Of a DNA stretch of 64,000 nt, positions 9,553-17,747 are shown one piece after another. Position numbers and translations under genes: made by a program. The DNA lies in the NCBI GenBank assembly GCA_041905785.1, contig JAYRKJ010000012.1:62001-126000 (forward strand), given 5' to 3'. How positions within the stretch are numbered: position 1 is the stretch's first letter; every line of letters starts with the position of its first letter. The notes below the pieces were generated by a model. It was not told where the DNA came from. It did not search any database and worked only from the letters and a program-made list of their open reading frames with translations. Source of the DNA: Roseateles_B sp041905785. Lineage in GTDB: Bacteria > Pseudomonadota > Gammaproteobacteria > Burkholderiales > Burkholderiaceae_C.

Positions 9553-12500
9553 ATGAACGTTTCTGCCTGGTGCATTCGCAACCCCATCCCCTCGATCCTG
9601 CTCTTCATCATGCTCAGCCTGGGCGGCCTGGCCGGCTTCCAGGCGATGAAGATCCAGAACTTTCCAGACATCGACCTGCCCACCATCACCGTGACGGCCC
9701 AGCTGCCCGGCGCTGCGCCGGGCCAGCTGGAGTCGCAGGTGGCGCGCAAGCTGGAGAACCAGATCGCCACGCTGCAGGGCGTCAAGCACATCTACACCAA
9801 CCTCAATGACGGCGTGGCCATGGTGACGGCGGAGTTCCGCCTGGAGAAGCGAACGCAGGAGGCGCTGGACGATGTGCGCGAGGCGGTGTCGCGCGTGCGT
9901 TCGGACCTGCCGGCGGACATGCGCGATCCCATCATCTCCAAGCTGGACCTCAGCGGCACGCCCATCCTGACCTACACCGTGGCCTCGGAGCGCAAGGACG
10001 AGGAAGCCCTGTCCTGGTTCGTGGACCACGAGGTGGCCAAGCGCGTGCTGGCCGTGCGCGGCGTCGGCGCGGTGGGCCGGGTCGGCGGTGTCAGCCGTGA
10101 GGTCCGGGTGGAGCTGGACCCGCTGCGTCTCATGGCCCTCAACACCACCGCGGCCGACGTGTCGCGCCAGCTGCGCCAGGTCCAGCAGGAGGCGGCCGGC
10201 GGCCGCATGGACCTGGGCGGGGCCGAGCAGTCGGTGCGTACGCTGGCCACCGTGCAGAGCGCCGAGGAACTGGCGGCGATGGAGATCAGTCTGCCCGACG
10301 GGCGCCGCCTGCGCCTGGACCAGGTGGCGCAGGTCTCGGATACGGTCTCCGAGCCGCGTTCGGCGGCATTCCTGGACGGCAAGCCGGTGGTGGGCTTCGA
10401 GATCACCCGCACCAAGGGTGCCGGCGAGGTCGAGGTGGCGCGGGGCGTGCGCGCCGCGGTGGAGGAGCTGCGCGCGGCGTATCCCGAGGTGCGCTTCGAC
10501 GAGTCCTTCAACTTCGTCGACCCCGTCGAGGAGAACTACACCGGCTCCATGTACCTGCTGTGGGAAGGCGCGCTGCTGGCCGTGGTCGTCGTCTGGTTCT
10601 TCCTGCGCGACTGGCGCGCCACGCTGGTCGCGGCCACGGCGCTGCCGCTGTCGGTGCTGCCCACCTTCGGGCTGATGTACCTGATGGGCTTCACGCTCAA
10701 TGTGGTGACTCTGCTGTCGCTCTCGCTCGTCGTGGGCGTGCTGGTGGACGACGCCATCGTCGAGATCGAGAACATCATGCGCCACCTGGCGCAGGGCAAG
10801 ACGCCCTTCGATGCTGCCATGGAGGCCGCGGACGAGATCGGCCTGGCCGTGATCGCCACCACCTTCACGCTGATCGCGGTCTTCCTGCCCACGGCCTTCA
10901 TGAGCGGCGTGCCGGGCAAGTTCTTCGTGCAGTTCGGCTGGACGGCGGCCATCGCCGTGTTCTTCTCCCTGGTCGTGGCGCGCATGCTGACGCCCATGAT
11001 GGCGGCCTATGTGCTGCGCCCGCCCAAGAAGGACCACACCGATCCCGCCTGGCTGCAGCGCTACATGGGCTGGGCGCGCTGGGCATTGAAGCATCGCATC
11101 GCCACGCTGGTGATCACCGTGCTGTTCACCGTGGGCTCGCTGGGCCTGTCGGGTCTGCTGCCCACCGGCTTCCTGCCGCCGGACGATCTCTCGCAGACCC
11201 AGGTCACGCTGACCCTGCAGCCCGGCAGCACCCTGAAGGAAACGCTGGCCCTGACACGGCAGGCCGAGGCGCTGGTCAAGGCCCATCCCCAGGTGCGCCT
11301 GATCTACACGGCCTTGGGCGGCGGCAGCGCGGGGGCCGATCCCTTCATGGGCAGCGGCATGCCCAGCGTCACCAAGGCCACCCTGACGCTGGACCTCACG
11401 CCGCGCAAGCACAGGCCCGGCATCAGCAAGCAGCGCATCGAGGCTGAACTGCGCGAACGCCTGGCACAAATCCCCGGAGCGCGCGTCAAGGTGGGCTTCG
11501 GCGGCTCGGCCGAGAAATACATCCTGGTGCTGGCCGGTGAAGACGGCGAGGCCCTGGCGGCCCATGCGGCCAAGGTGGAGCGCGAACTGCGCGGCCTGCC
11601 CGGCATCGGCGCGGTGACGTCCAGCGCCAGTCTGGTCCGGCCCGAACTGCAGCTGCGGCCGGACTTCGCCCGCGCGGCCGACCTGGGCGTCAGCGCCGCC
11701 GCCATCGCCGACACGCTGCGGGTCGCGACCCTGGGCGACTACGAGCAGTCGCTGGCCAAGCTGAACCTGGCGCAGCGCCAGGTGCCCATCGTCGTGCGCC
11801 TGCCCGATGCCGCGCGCACCGACCTGGACCTGCTGGCCCGCCTGCCGGTGCCGGGCGCCAAGGGTCCGGTGCCGCTGGGCCAGGTGGCCGTGCTCGAGCA
11901 TGCCAGCGGCCCCACCGAGATCAACCGCTACGACCGCCAGCGCAACGTCAACTTCGAGGTCGAGCTCAACGGCCAGCCGCTGGGCGAGGTTGAGCGCCTG
12001 GCCCAGGCCCTGCCCAGCCTGAAGCAGCTGCCGCCGGGCATCAGCCAGGCCGTCATCGGCGATGCCGAGGCCATGGGCGAGCTGTTCGAGAGCTTCGGGC
12101 TGGCCATGCTGACCGGCGTGCTGTGCATCTACGTGGTGCTGGTGCTGCTGTTCAAGGACTTCGTGCAGCCGGTGACCATTCTGGTTGCGCTGGTGCTGTC
12201 GGTGCCGGGTGCCTTCCTGGCGCTCTTCATCACGCACACGGCCCTGTCCATGCCCTCGATGATCGGCCTGATCATGCTGATGGGCATCGCCACCAAGAAC
12301 TCCATCCTGCTGGTGGACTACGTGGTGCTGGCGCGCCGCGAGCACGGGCTCAGCCGCTACGAGGCCATTCTGGATGCCTGCCGCAAGCGTGCACGCCCCA
12401 TCGTGATGACCACCATCGCCATGGGCGCCGGCATGATGCCCATCGCGCTGGGGCTGGGGGTGGACCCGAGCTTCCGCTCGCCGATGGCCATCGTGGTGAT

Positions 12501-12642
12501 CGGCGGCCTGATCACCTCGACCTTTCTGAGCCTGCTGGTCATCCCCATCGTCTTCAGCTACGTGGACGACCTCATCGGCCTGGTGAGCCCCAGCCGGCGG
12601 CGTGAGCGGCGGGCGGCCCGGATGCGGATGGAGCAGGCATGA
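9553..12642 (+). CDS. RND efflux pump, inner-membrane permease (AcrB/HAE1 family)
   Basis: 1029 aa, the normal length for the family. It has the internal repeat of six membrane helices plus a large periplasmic loop in each half. Proton-relay residues are present: paired Asp in GVLVDDAIVEIEN (first half) and Lys in GIATKNSILLVDY (second half). The start MNVSAWCIRNP matches the family's usual N-terminal helix. As a drug:proton antiporter it would expel amphipathic compounds or solvents. Substrates cannot be read from sequence. Its last 4 bp overlap the hydrolase gene (ATGA), so the two are translationally coupled. Confidence 0.95.
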   Translation: MNVSAWCIRNPIPSILLFIMLSLGGLAGFQAMKIQNFPDIDLPTITVTAQLPGAAPGQLESQVARKLENQIATLQGVKHIYTNLNDGVAMVTAEFRLEKRTQEALDDVREAVSRVRSDLPADMRDPIISKLDLSGTPILTYTVASERKDEEALSWFVDHEVAKRVLAVRGVGAVGRVGGVSREVRVELDPLRLMALNTTAADVSRQLRQVQQEAAGGRMDLGGAEQSVRTLATVQSAEELAAMEISLPDGRRLRLDQVAQVSDTVSEPRSAAFLDGKPVVGFEITRTKGAGEVEVARGVRAAVEELRAAYPEVRFDESFNFVDPVEENYTGSMYLLWEGALLAVVVVWFFLRDWRATLVAATALPLSVLPTFGLMYLMGFTLNVVTLLSLSLVVGVLVDDAIVEIENIMRHLAQGKTPFDAAMEAADEIGLAVIATTFTLIAVFLPTAFMSGVPGKFFVQFGWTAAIAVFFSLVVARMLTPMMAAYVLRPPKKDHTDPAWLQRYMGWARWALKHRIATLVITVLFTVGSLGLSGLLPTGFLPPDDLSQTQVTLTLQPGSTLKETLALTRQAEALVKAHPQVRLIYTALGGGSAGADPFMGSGMPSVTKATLTLDLTPRKHRPGISKQRIEAELRERLAQIPGARVKVGFGGSAEKYILVLAGEDGEALAAHAAKVERELRGLPGIGAVTSSASLVRPELQLRPDFARAADLGVSAAAIADTLRVATLGDYEQSLAKLNLAQRQVPIVVRLPDAARTDLDLLARLPVPGAKGPVPLGQVAVLEHASGPTEINRYDRQRNVNFEVELNGQPLGEVERLAQALPSLKQLPPGISQAVIGDAEAMGELFESFGLAMLTGVLCIYVVLVLLFKDFVQPVTILVALVLSVPGAFLALFITHTALSMPSMIGLIMLMGIATKNSILLVDYVVLARREHGLSRYEAILDACRKRARPIVMTTIAMGAGMMPIALGLGVDPSFRSPMAIVVIGGLITSTFLSLLVIPIVFSYVDDLIGLVSPSRRRERRAARMRMEQA

Positions 12643-13697
12643 CGCCCCGCGAACGCGCGACGGGCTGGAGGCGAGGGGCAGGTCTTGCCTGCGCGGCCCT
12701 GCTGGTGGCCGGCGGTCTGCTGGGGTGGCATGCACATGCCGGCACGACGCCGCTGCCGTCCGAGGCGGCCGCAAGTGCCCCAAGTGACGCAAGTGCCGCA
12801 AGTGCCGCGTCGGCATCGGCTGCGCAGGTCCTGGACCTGGACTGGCTGGACGAGAGCCGCCAGCGCGCGGTGCCGGTCCGCCTGTACTGGCCGGCACAGG
12901 CAGCGGCGGGCCAGGCCGTGCCGCTGGTGCTGTTCTCGCACGGCATCGGCGGTTCGCGGCGAGGCTACAGCTACCTGGGCTCCTACTGGGCATCGCAGGG
13001 CGTGGCCGCGCTGCATGTGCAGCATGTGGGCTCGGACCGTTCGCTGTGGTCGGGCAATCCGCTGCAGCTGGTCGGGCGGCTGCAGGGGGCGGCGCAGGAA
13101 GACGAAGCCCTGCACCGCGTGCAGGACATGCGCTTCGCGCTGGACCGACTTCTGGCCAGTCCATACGGTGCGCACATCCGTCGCGATGCCATCGTGGCGG
13201 CCGGCCATTCCTATGGTGCCAACACCACGCTGCTGCTGGCCGGCGCCCAGGTCGCGCGCCAGGGCCGGGTGCTGGAGCTGGCCGAGCCGCGGCTGCGCGC
13301 GGCCATCGTCATCTCGGCGCCGCCCTTCTATGGCGAGGCGGCGCCGCAGCGCATCCTTGCCGCTGTACGCATCCCCACGCTGCACATCACGGCCACCGAG
13401 GACGTGATCCGCATCCCCGGCTACTACTCGCCGGCCAGCGACCGGTTGCAGGTCTTCGAGGCCACGGGCGGTCCCGCCAAGGCCCTGGCCGTTTTCCAGG
13501 GGGGCTCGCACAGCATCTTCACGGACCGCAGCGGCACCGGCGGCGCCCTGGTCAATCCGCAGGTCAAGGCCGCCACGCGCGAGCTGACCGTCGCCTTTTT
13601 GCGCGAGGTGCTGGACGGTGACGCCCACGCGCTGCAGTCCTGGCCACAGCGCTACGGCGCGCTGTTGAACCAGTTCCAGCCGGTCGCGTCGCCCTGA
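12639..13697 (+). CDS. Exported alpha/beta hydrolase (PAF-acetylhydrolase/dienelactone-hydrolase-like)
   Basis: 352 aa. The N-terminus has a signal peptide or anchor (GLACAALLVAGGLLGWHAHA), then a low-complexity Ser/Ala linker encoded by a 9-bp repeat, then an alpha/beta hydrolase fold. Visible: oxyanion-hole strand FSHGIGGSRRGYSYLG, nucleophile elbow AGHSYG, and a late acid/His region (HITATEDVIR and GGSHSIF). It overlaps the pump gene by 4 bp and so belongs to the efflux operon. A role in hydrolysing an exported or toxic ester is possible but only inferred from position. Confidence 0.8.
   Translation: MTPRERATGWRRGAGLACAALLVAGGLLGWHAHAGTTPLPSEAAASAPSDASAASAASASAAQVLDLDWLDESRQRAVPVRLYWPAQAAAGQAVPLVLFSHGIGGSRRGYSYLGSYWASQGVAALHVQHVGSDRSLWSGNPLQLVGRLQGAAQEDEALHRVQDMRFALDRLLASPYGAHIRRDAIVAAGHSYGANTTLLLAGAQVARQGRVLELAEPRLRAAIVISAPPFYGEAAPQRILAAVRIPTLHITATEDVIRIPGYYSPASDRLQVFEATGGPAKALAVFQGGSHSIFTDRSGTGGALVNPQVKAATRELTVAFLREVLDGDAHALQSWPQRYGALLNQFQPVASP
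12771..12806 (+). repeat. Four tandem 9-bp repeats in the hydrolase gene
   Basis: Four adjacent 9-bp units (GCAAGTGCC, CCAAGTGAC, GCAAGTGCC, GCAAGTGCC) encode a Ser/Ala/Asp linker between the N-terminal signal segment and the catalytic domain. The unit length is a multiple of three, so gain or loss of units keeps the frame. Confidence 0.85.
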
Positions 13698-13709
13698 ATG
13701 CAGGCCGGC

Positions 13710-15167
13710 TCAGGCCTCGGGCAGGGCGCGTGACTTGACCACGGCGTAGCGCGCCAGGGTGCGGGCGCGGGCCTCTTCATGCAGGACGATGGGCGCCGGA
13801 TAGTCCCGCCCCAGCACCAGGCCGGCTGTCTGCAGAGCCAGCGGCGGCGCTTCCCAGGGCGCATGGCGCAGGGCCGGGGGCAGGGCGGCCAGCTCCGGCA
13901 CGTAGCGCGCGATGAAGCGGGCGTCGGGGTCGAACTTCCGGCTCTGGCTGACCGGATTGAAGATGCGGAAATAGGGCTGGGCATCGCAGCCGCTGGACGC
14001 GGCCCACTGCCAGCCGCCGTTGTTGGCCGCCAGGTCGAAGTCCAGCAACTGCCGGGCGAACCAGGCCTCGCCGCGCCGCCAGTCGATGCCGAGATCCTTG
14101 ACCAGGAAGCTCGCCGTGACCATGCGCAGGCGGTTGTGCATGTAGCCGGTGTCCCTGAGCTGGCGCATGCCGGCGTCGACCAGCGGATAGCCCGTCCGGC
14201 CCTCGCACCAGGCCGCGAAGTGGGCATCGGCCTCTGGGCCTGCCTCCCATGCGATGCGGTCGTACTCGGGGCGGAAAGCCTGCGTCACGACCTGCGGATG
14301 GTGGTGCAGCACCTGGTGGTAGAAGTCCCGCCAGATCAGCTCGGAGAGCCAGCACGCGGCGCCGGCATCGCCCGCCTGGGCGCGGGTCCAGGCCTCTCGG
14401 GCCAGGCGGCGGATGCTGAGGGTGCCAAAGCGCAGGTGCGCGCTGAGATAGCTGGGGCCTTTGACGGCGGGAAAGTCGCGCTGCTGCTCATAGCGCACCA
14501 TGCGCCCCAGAAAGTCCTGGTACAGCGCCTCGCCGCCCGCGCTGCCCCCTGCCAGCCGCGGCGGCAGCGCCAGGGGCTCGAAGCCGATCCCGGCCAGGCT
14601 GGGAATGCCGCGTGCGGGGCAGGGCGCCAGCGCCGCGGCGTAGCGGTGGACCGGATAGCTGGAGAGGAAGAAGGGCGTGAGCTGCCGCAGCCAGGCCTTC
14701 TTGTAGGGCGTGAAGACGCCGTAGGGCTTGCCCTGTCCGGTCAGCACTTCGCAGCGCTCGAAGATGACATGGTCCTTGAAGCTCAGGAAGGCGCGGCGCT
14801 GCCGGGCCAGGGCCTGGCTCACCAGCGCGTCGCGGGCCAGGGCGGCGGGATCGTCATCGTGGTTGCAGAAGACCGCATCCACGCCCAGCTCGGCGGCCAG
14901 GCGCGGGATCTCGGCATGGGCAGGGCCGTGCCGCAGCAGCAGCCCGGCGCCGGGGCGCAGCAGCGCCAGGTCCTGGTCCAGCGCCTGCAGGGACTGCAGG
15001 ATGAAGGCCACGCGGCGGTCGCGGCGGGGCAGGGCGTCCAGGATCTCGGTGTCCAGCACGAAGGCGCACACCACCTGGCGGCTGTGCTTCAGCGCATGGT
15101 GCAGGGCGGCATGGTCCTCGCTGCGCAGGTCGCGGCGGAACCAAACCAGGGATTTGTCATGGCGCAT
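13710..15167 (-). CDS. phrB: Deoxyribodipyrimidine photolyase
   Basis: 485 aa, usual for class I CPD photolyases. The N-terminal antenna-binding Rossmann domain starts SLVWFRRDLRSEDHAALHHA. The C-terminal helical FAD domain contains the conserved run WQWAASSGCDAQPYFRIFNP (about residues 370-390) and the Trp-rich electron-transfer region. It repairs UV-induced cyclobutane dimers with light. It stands alone, convergent with the hydrolase gene (12 bp apart) and divergent from yqgE. Confidence 0.93.
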   Translation of the reverse strand: MRHDKSLVWFRRDLRSEDHAALHHALKHSRQVVCAFVLDTEILDALPRRDRRVAFILQSLQALDQDLALLRPGAGLLLRHGPAHAEIPRLAAELGVDAVFCNHDDDPAALARDALVSQALARQRRAFLSFKDHVIFERCEVLTGQGKPYGVFTPYKKAWLRQLTPFFLSSYPVHRYAAALAPCPARGIPSLAGIGFEPLALPPRLAGGSAGGEALYQDFLGRMVRYEQQRDFPAVKGPSYLSAHLRFGTLSIRRLAREAWTRAQAGDAGAACWLSELIWRDFYHQVLHHHPQVVTQAFRPEYDRIAWEAGPEADAHFAAWCEGRTGYPLVDAGMRQLRDTGYMHNRLRMVTASFLVKDLGIDWRRGEAWFARQLLDFDLAANNGGWQWAASSGCDAQPYFRIFNPVSQSRKFDPDARFIARYVPELAALPPALRHAPWEAPPLALQTAGLVLGRDYPAPIVLHEEARARTLARYAVVKSRALPEA

Positions 15168-15213
15168 GGGCCCGCAGTGTCCGCGAAGCCGGGCCGGCCG
15201 AGCAGGCAGCCCC

Positions 15214-15219
15214 TAAAAT
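15214..15219 (+). promoter_or_regulatory. Candidate -10 box of yqgE, leaderless position
   Basis: TAAAAT lies 6 nt before the yqgE ATG, with no purine-rich ribosome site between them. If used, transcription would begin at or next to the ATG. There is no clear -35 hexamer. Confidence 0.5.
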
Positions 15220-15225
15220 GTCCCC

Positions 15226-15804
15226 ATGTCCAAGGACCGCATCGACCTGACCAACCAGTTCCTCATCGCCATGCCCGGCATGGCCGATGATGCTTTCGCC
15301 GGCTCGGTGGTCTACATGTGCGAGCACAACGAGAAGGGCGCGCTGGGCCTGATGATCAACAAGCCCATCTCGCTGACCGTCGGCAAGCTCTTCGAGAAGG
15401 TCGAACTCCAGCTGCCGGACGACGATCTGGCGGCCCGCCCCGTCTTCTACGGCGGCCCGGTGCAGACCGAGCGCGGTTTCGTGCTGCATGAGCCCCTGGA
15501 CGAGCAGGGCGGCCACTACAACGCCACCCTGGCCATCCCCGGCGGTCTGGAGATGACCACCAGCCGCGACGTGCTGGAGGCCCTCAGCCACGGCGCGGGG
15601 CCGCGCAAGCTGCTGGTGACCTTGGGCTACAGCGGCTGGGCCGCCGGCCAGCTGGAGGAAGAGATCGGCCGCAACGGCTGGCTCACTGTGGACGCCGCGC
15701 CCGAGATCATCTTTGAAGCCCCGGTCGAGCAGCGCTATGAGCGCGCCCTGGCGCTGCTGGGCGTCGACCCGCGCATGCTCAGCACGGAGGCGGGGCACGC
15801 ATGA
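15226..15804 (+). CDS. yqgE: YqgE/AlgH family protein (DUF179)
   Basis: 192 aa, the expected length. Family signatures are seen: NQFLIAMPGMADDAFAGSVV at the N-terminus, CEHNEKGALGLMINKP, PVFYGGPVQTERGFVLH, and GYSGWAAGQLEEEIGRNGWL. The biochemical role is unsettled (AlgH is named from Pseudomonas alginate work). It is typically paired with yqgF, as here: its TGA overlaps the yqgF ATG by 4 bp. It is the first gene of the pyrimidine operon. Confidence 0.93.
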   Translation: MSKDRIDLTNQFLIAMPGMADDAFAGSVVYMCEHNEKGALGLMINKPISLTVGKLFEKVELQLPDDDLAARPVFYGGPVQTERGFVLHEPLDEQGGHYNATLAIPGGLEMTTSRDVLEALSHGAGPRKLLVTLGYSGWAAGQLEEEIGRNGWLTVDAAPEIIFEAPVEQRYERALALLGVDPRMLSTEAGHA

Positions 15805-16265
15805 GCGCCGACCGCTCGCCCCCGACCCTCGCAGCCTCCGCGCCCCGGCCTTCCCATTCCGCTCCCGCTGGCGATCTGCCCCCGCCGGCCTCGCTGCTGG
15901 CCTTCGACTTCGGCACGCGCCGCATCGGCGTCGCCAAGGGTCATGTCTTGCTCAAGCAGGCCGAGCCGCTGCGCGCCATCACCGCCAGCGGCGAGGCCCG
16001 CTTCGAGGCCATCGCCCGCCTGATCAAGGACTGGCAGCCCGACGCCCTGGTGATCGGCGTGCCCTTCCATCCGGACGGCGCCGAGCACGAGATGACCCTG
16101 GCCGCGCGGCGCTTCGGGCGCCAGCTCAAGGGCCGATTCCGATTGCGCGTCTACGAGGTGGACGAGCGCTACACCAGCGTCGAGGCCGAGAGCCTGGGCG
16201 CCCGCGATGTGGACTCCACCTCGGCCGCCCTGATTCTTGAACAGTACTTCCGAGAGCATTCATGA
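15801..16265 (+). CDS. yqgF: Holliday junction resolvase-like / pre-16S rRNA nuclease YqgF
   Basis: 154 aa. The RNase H-like fold is seen in LAFDFGTRRIGVAKG (first catalytic Asp), LVIGVPFHPDG, and VYEVDERYTSVEAE with the later acidic residues. The protein has an N-terminal Pro/Ser/Ala extension of about 30 residues before the fold; a later start is possible but no better ribosome site is visible. YqgF (RuvX) matures 16S rRNA 5' ends. It overlaps both neighbours by 4 bp (ATGA), a sign of coupled translation. Confidence 0.92.
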   Translation: MSADRSPPTLAASAPRPSHSAPAGDLPPPASLLAFDFGTRRIGVAKGHVLLKQAEPLRAITASGEARFEAIARLIKDWQPDALVIGVPFHPDGAEHEMTLAARRFGRQLKGRFRLRVYEVDERYTSVEAESLGARDVDSTSAALILEQYFREHS

Positions 16266-16771
16266 GCACCTTACTCCTCGATGCCGAGGCCTTGTACGCC
16301 GACCTGCGCCAGGGCGTGCAGCGGCTGCTGGCCGCCCGCCCACAAGGCGGGATCGCCCTGGTGGGCATCTGGTCCGGCGGGGCCTGGCTGGTCGAGCGCC
16401 TGGCTGCGGACCTGCAGCTGGACGCGCACGGCGTGATCTCCAGCTCCCTGCACCGCGACGACTTCGGCTCCAAGGGCATGAGCGTCAGCAGCGACCACAC
16501 CCGGCTGCCCTTCGAGGTCAAGGACCGCCACATCCTGCTGGTGGACGATGTGCTCTACACCGGCCGCACCGTGCGCGCCGTGATCAACGAGCTCTTCGAC
16601 TTCGGCCGCCCCGCCAGCGTGCAGCTGGCCGTGCTGGTGGACCGCGGCGGCCGCGAGCTGCCCATCGAGCCCGCCTTCTCGGCGGCGCGGGTCAACCTCG
16701 CACCGGCCCAACGCCTGCGCCTGGCCAAGGACGAAGGCGGCCGCTTCAGCTTTGATGTCAAAGGAGCCTGA
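16262..16771 (+). CDS. pyrR: PyrR bifunctional regulator / uracil phosphoribosyltransferase
   Basis: 169 aa. Type I phosphoribosyltransferase fold with the PRPP loop HILLVDDVLYTGRTVRA and the PyrR-typical SSLHRDDF and FGRPASVQLAVLVDRGGREL. In Gram-positive bacteria PyrR attenuates pyr transcription by binding mRNA; no terminator/antiterminator pair is visible between the genes here, so in this organism it may act mainly as an enzyme. Placed directly before pyrB. Confidence 0.92.
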   Translation: MSTLLLDAEALYADLRQGVQRLLAARPQGGIALVGIWSGGAWLVERLAADLQLDAHGVISSSLHRDDFGSKGMSVSSDHTRLPFEVKDRHILLVDDVLYTGRTVRAVINELFDFGRPASVQLAVLVDRGGRELPIEPAFSAARVNLAPAQRLRLAKDEGGRFSFDVKGA

Positions 16772-16776
16772 GCCCC

Positions 16777-17733
16777 ATGCTGTCCAAGCGCAATCCCCAG
16801 CTGAACACGCACGGCGAGCTGGTGCACCTGCTCTCCATCGAGGGCCTGCCCCAGGCCGTCATCCACCAGATCCTGGACACCGCCGGCACCTTCCTGTCGG
16901 TCAATGACCGCGAGGTCAAGAAGGTGCCGCTGCTGCGCGGCAAGTCGGTGTTCAACCTCTTCTTCGAGAACAGCACCCGCACCCGCACCACCTTCGAGAT
17001 CGCCGCCAAGCGGCTCTCGGCGGACGTGATCAACCTCGACATCGCGCGCAGCTCCACCGCCAAGGGCGAGACCCTGCTGGACACCGTGGCCAACCTCTCG
17101 GCCATGCACGCGGACATGTTCGTGGTGCGCCACAGCGAGAGCGGTGCGCCCTACCTGATCGCCCAGCACTGCGCGCCGCATGTGCACGTGGTCAATGCCG
17201 GTGACGGCCGGCATGCCCACCCCACGCAGGGCCTGCTGGACATGTACACCATCCGTCACTACAAGAAGGACTTCCGCAACCTGACGGTGGCCATCGTCGG
17301 GGACATCGTGCACTCGCGCGTGGCGCGCTCCGACATCCATGCGCTGAACATCCTGGGCGTCCCCGAGATCCGCGCCGTGGGCCCCAAGACCCTGGTGCCC
17401 GGCGACCTGCGCGAGATGGGCGTGCGCGTCTGCCACGACCTGGAGTCCGGCATCAAGGACGCCGACGTGATCATCATGCTGCGCCTGCAGAACGAGCGCA
17501 TGAACGGCGCCATGCTGCCCAGCACCGGTGAGTTCTTCAAGAGCTTCGGCCTCACGCCCGAGAAGCTGCAGCTGGCCAAGCCCGATGCCATCGTCATGCA
17601 CCCGGGCCCCATCAACCGCGGCGTGGAGATCGCCTCCGAGGTGGCCGACGGCCAGCAGAGCGTGATCCTGCCCCAGGTGACCTTCGGCATCGCGGTGCGC
17701 ATGGCCGTGATGAGCATCCTGGCCGGCAACTGA
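16777..17733 (+). CDS. pyrB: Aspartate carbamoyltransferase catalytic chain
   Basis: 318 aa. Carbamoyl-phosphate site FFENSTRTRTTFEIAAKRL, then the SSTAKGETLLDT loop and the HPTQGLLDMYTI segment. It catalyses the first committed step of pyrimidine synthesis. The next gene encodes a PyrC' lacking catalytic residues; in Pseudomonas-type enzymes PyrB and PyrC' form a large non-covalent complex and PyrB is inactive alone, so the same is expected here. It begins 5 bp after pyrR. Confidence 0.96.
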   Translation: MLSKRNPQLNTHGELVHLLSIEGLPQAVIHQILDTAGTFLSVNDREVKKVPLLRGKSVFNLFFENSTRTRTTFEIAAKRLSADVINLDIARSSTAKGETLLDTVANLSAMHADMFVVRHSESGAPYLIAQHCAPHVHVVNAGDGRHAHPTQGLLDMYTIRHYKKDFRNLTVAIVGDIVHSRVARSDIHALNILGVPEIRAVGPKTLVPGDLREMGVRVCHDLESGIKDADVIIMLRLQNERMNGAMLPSTGEFFKSFGLTPEKLQLAKPDAIVMHPGPINRGVEIASEVADGQQSVILPQVTFGIAVRMAVMSILAGN

Positions 17734-17747
17734 GCGGAGAACAGCAA

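Noticed and set aside
9325..13164. Long minus-strand open frame (1279 codons) opposite the RND pump
   Set aside because: Antisense shadow of a well-supported pump gene; low-complexity His/Gln/Arg content and no motif.
16230..16780. PyrR-type attenuator in the pyr operon
   Set aside because: Genes overlap or lie 5-14 bp apart; there is no room for a terminator/antiterminator leader and none is seen before yqgE.
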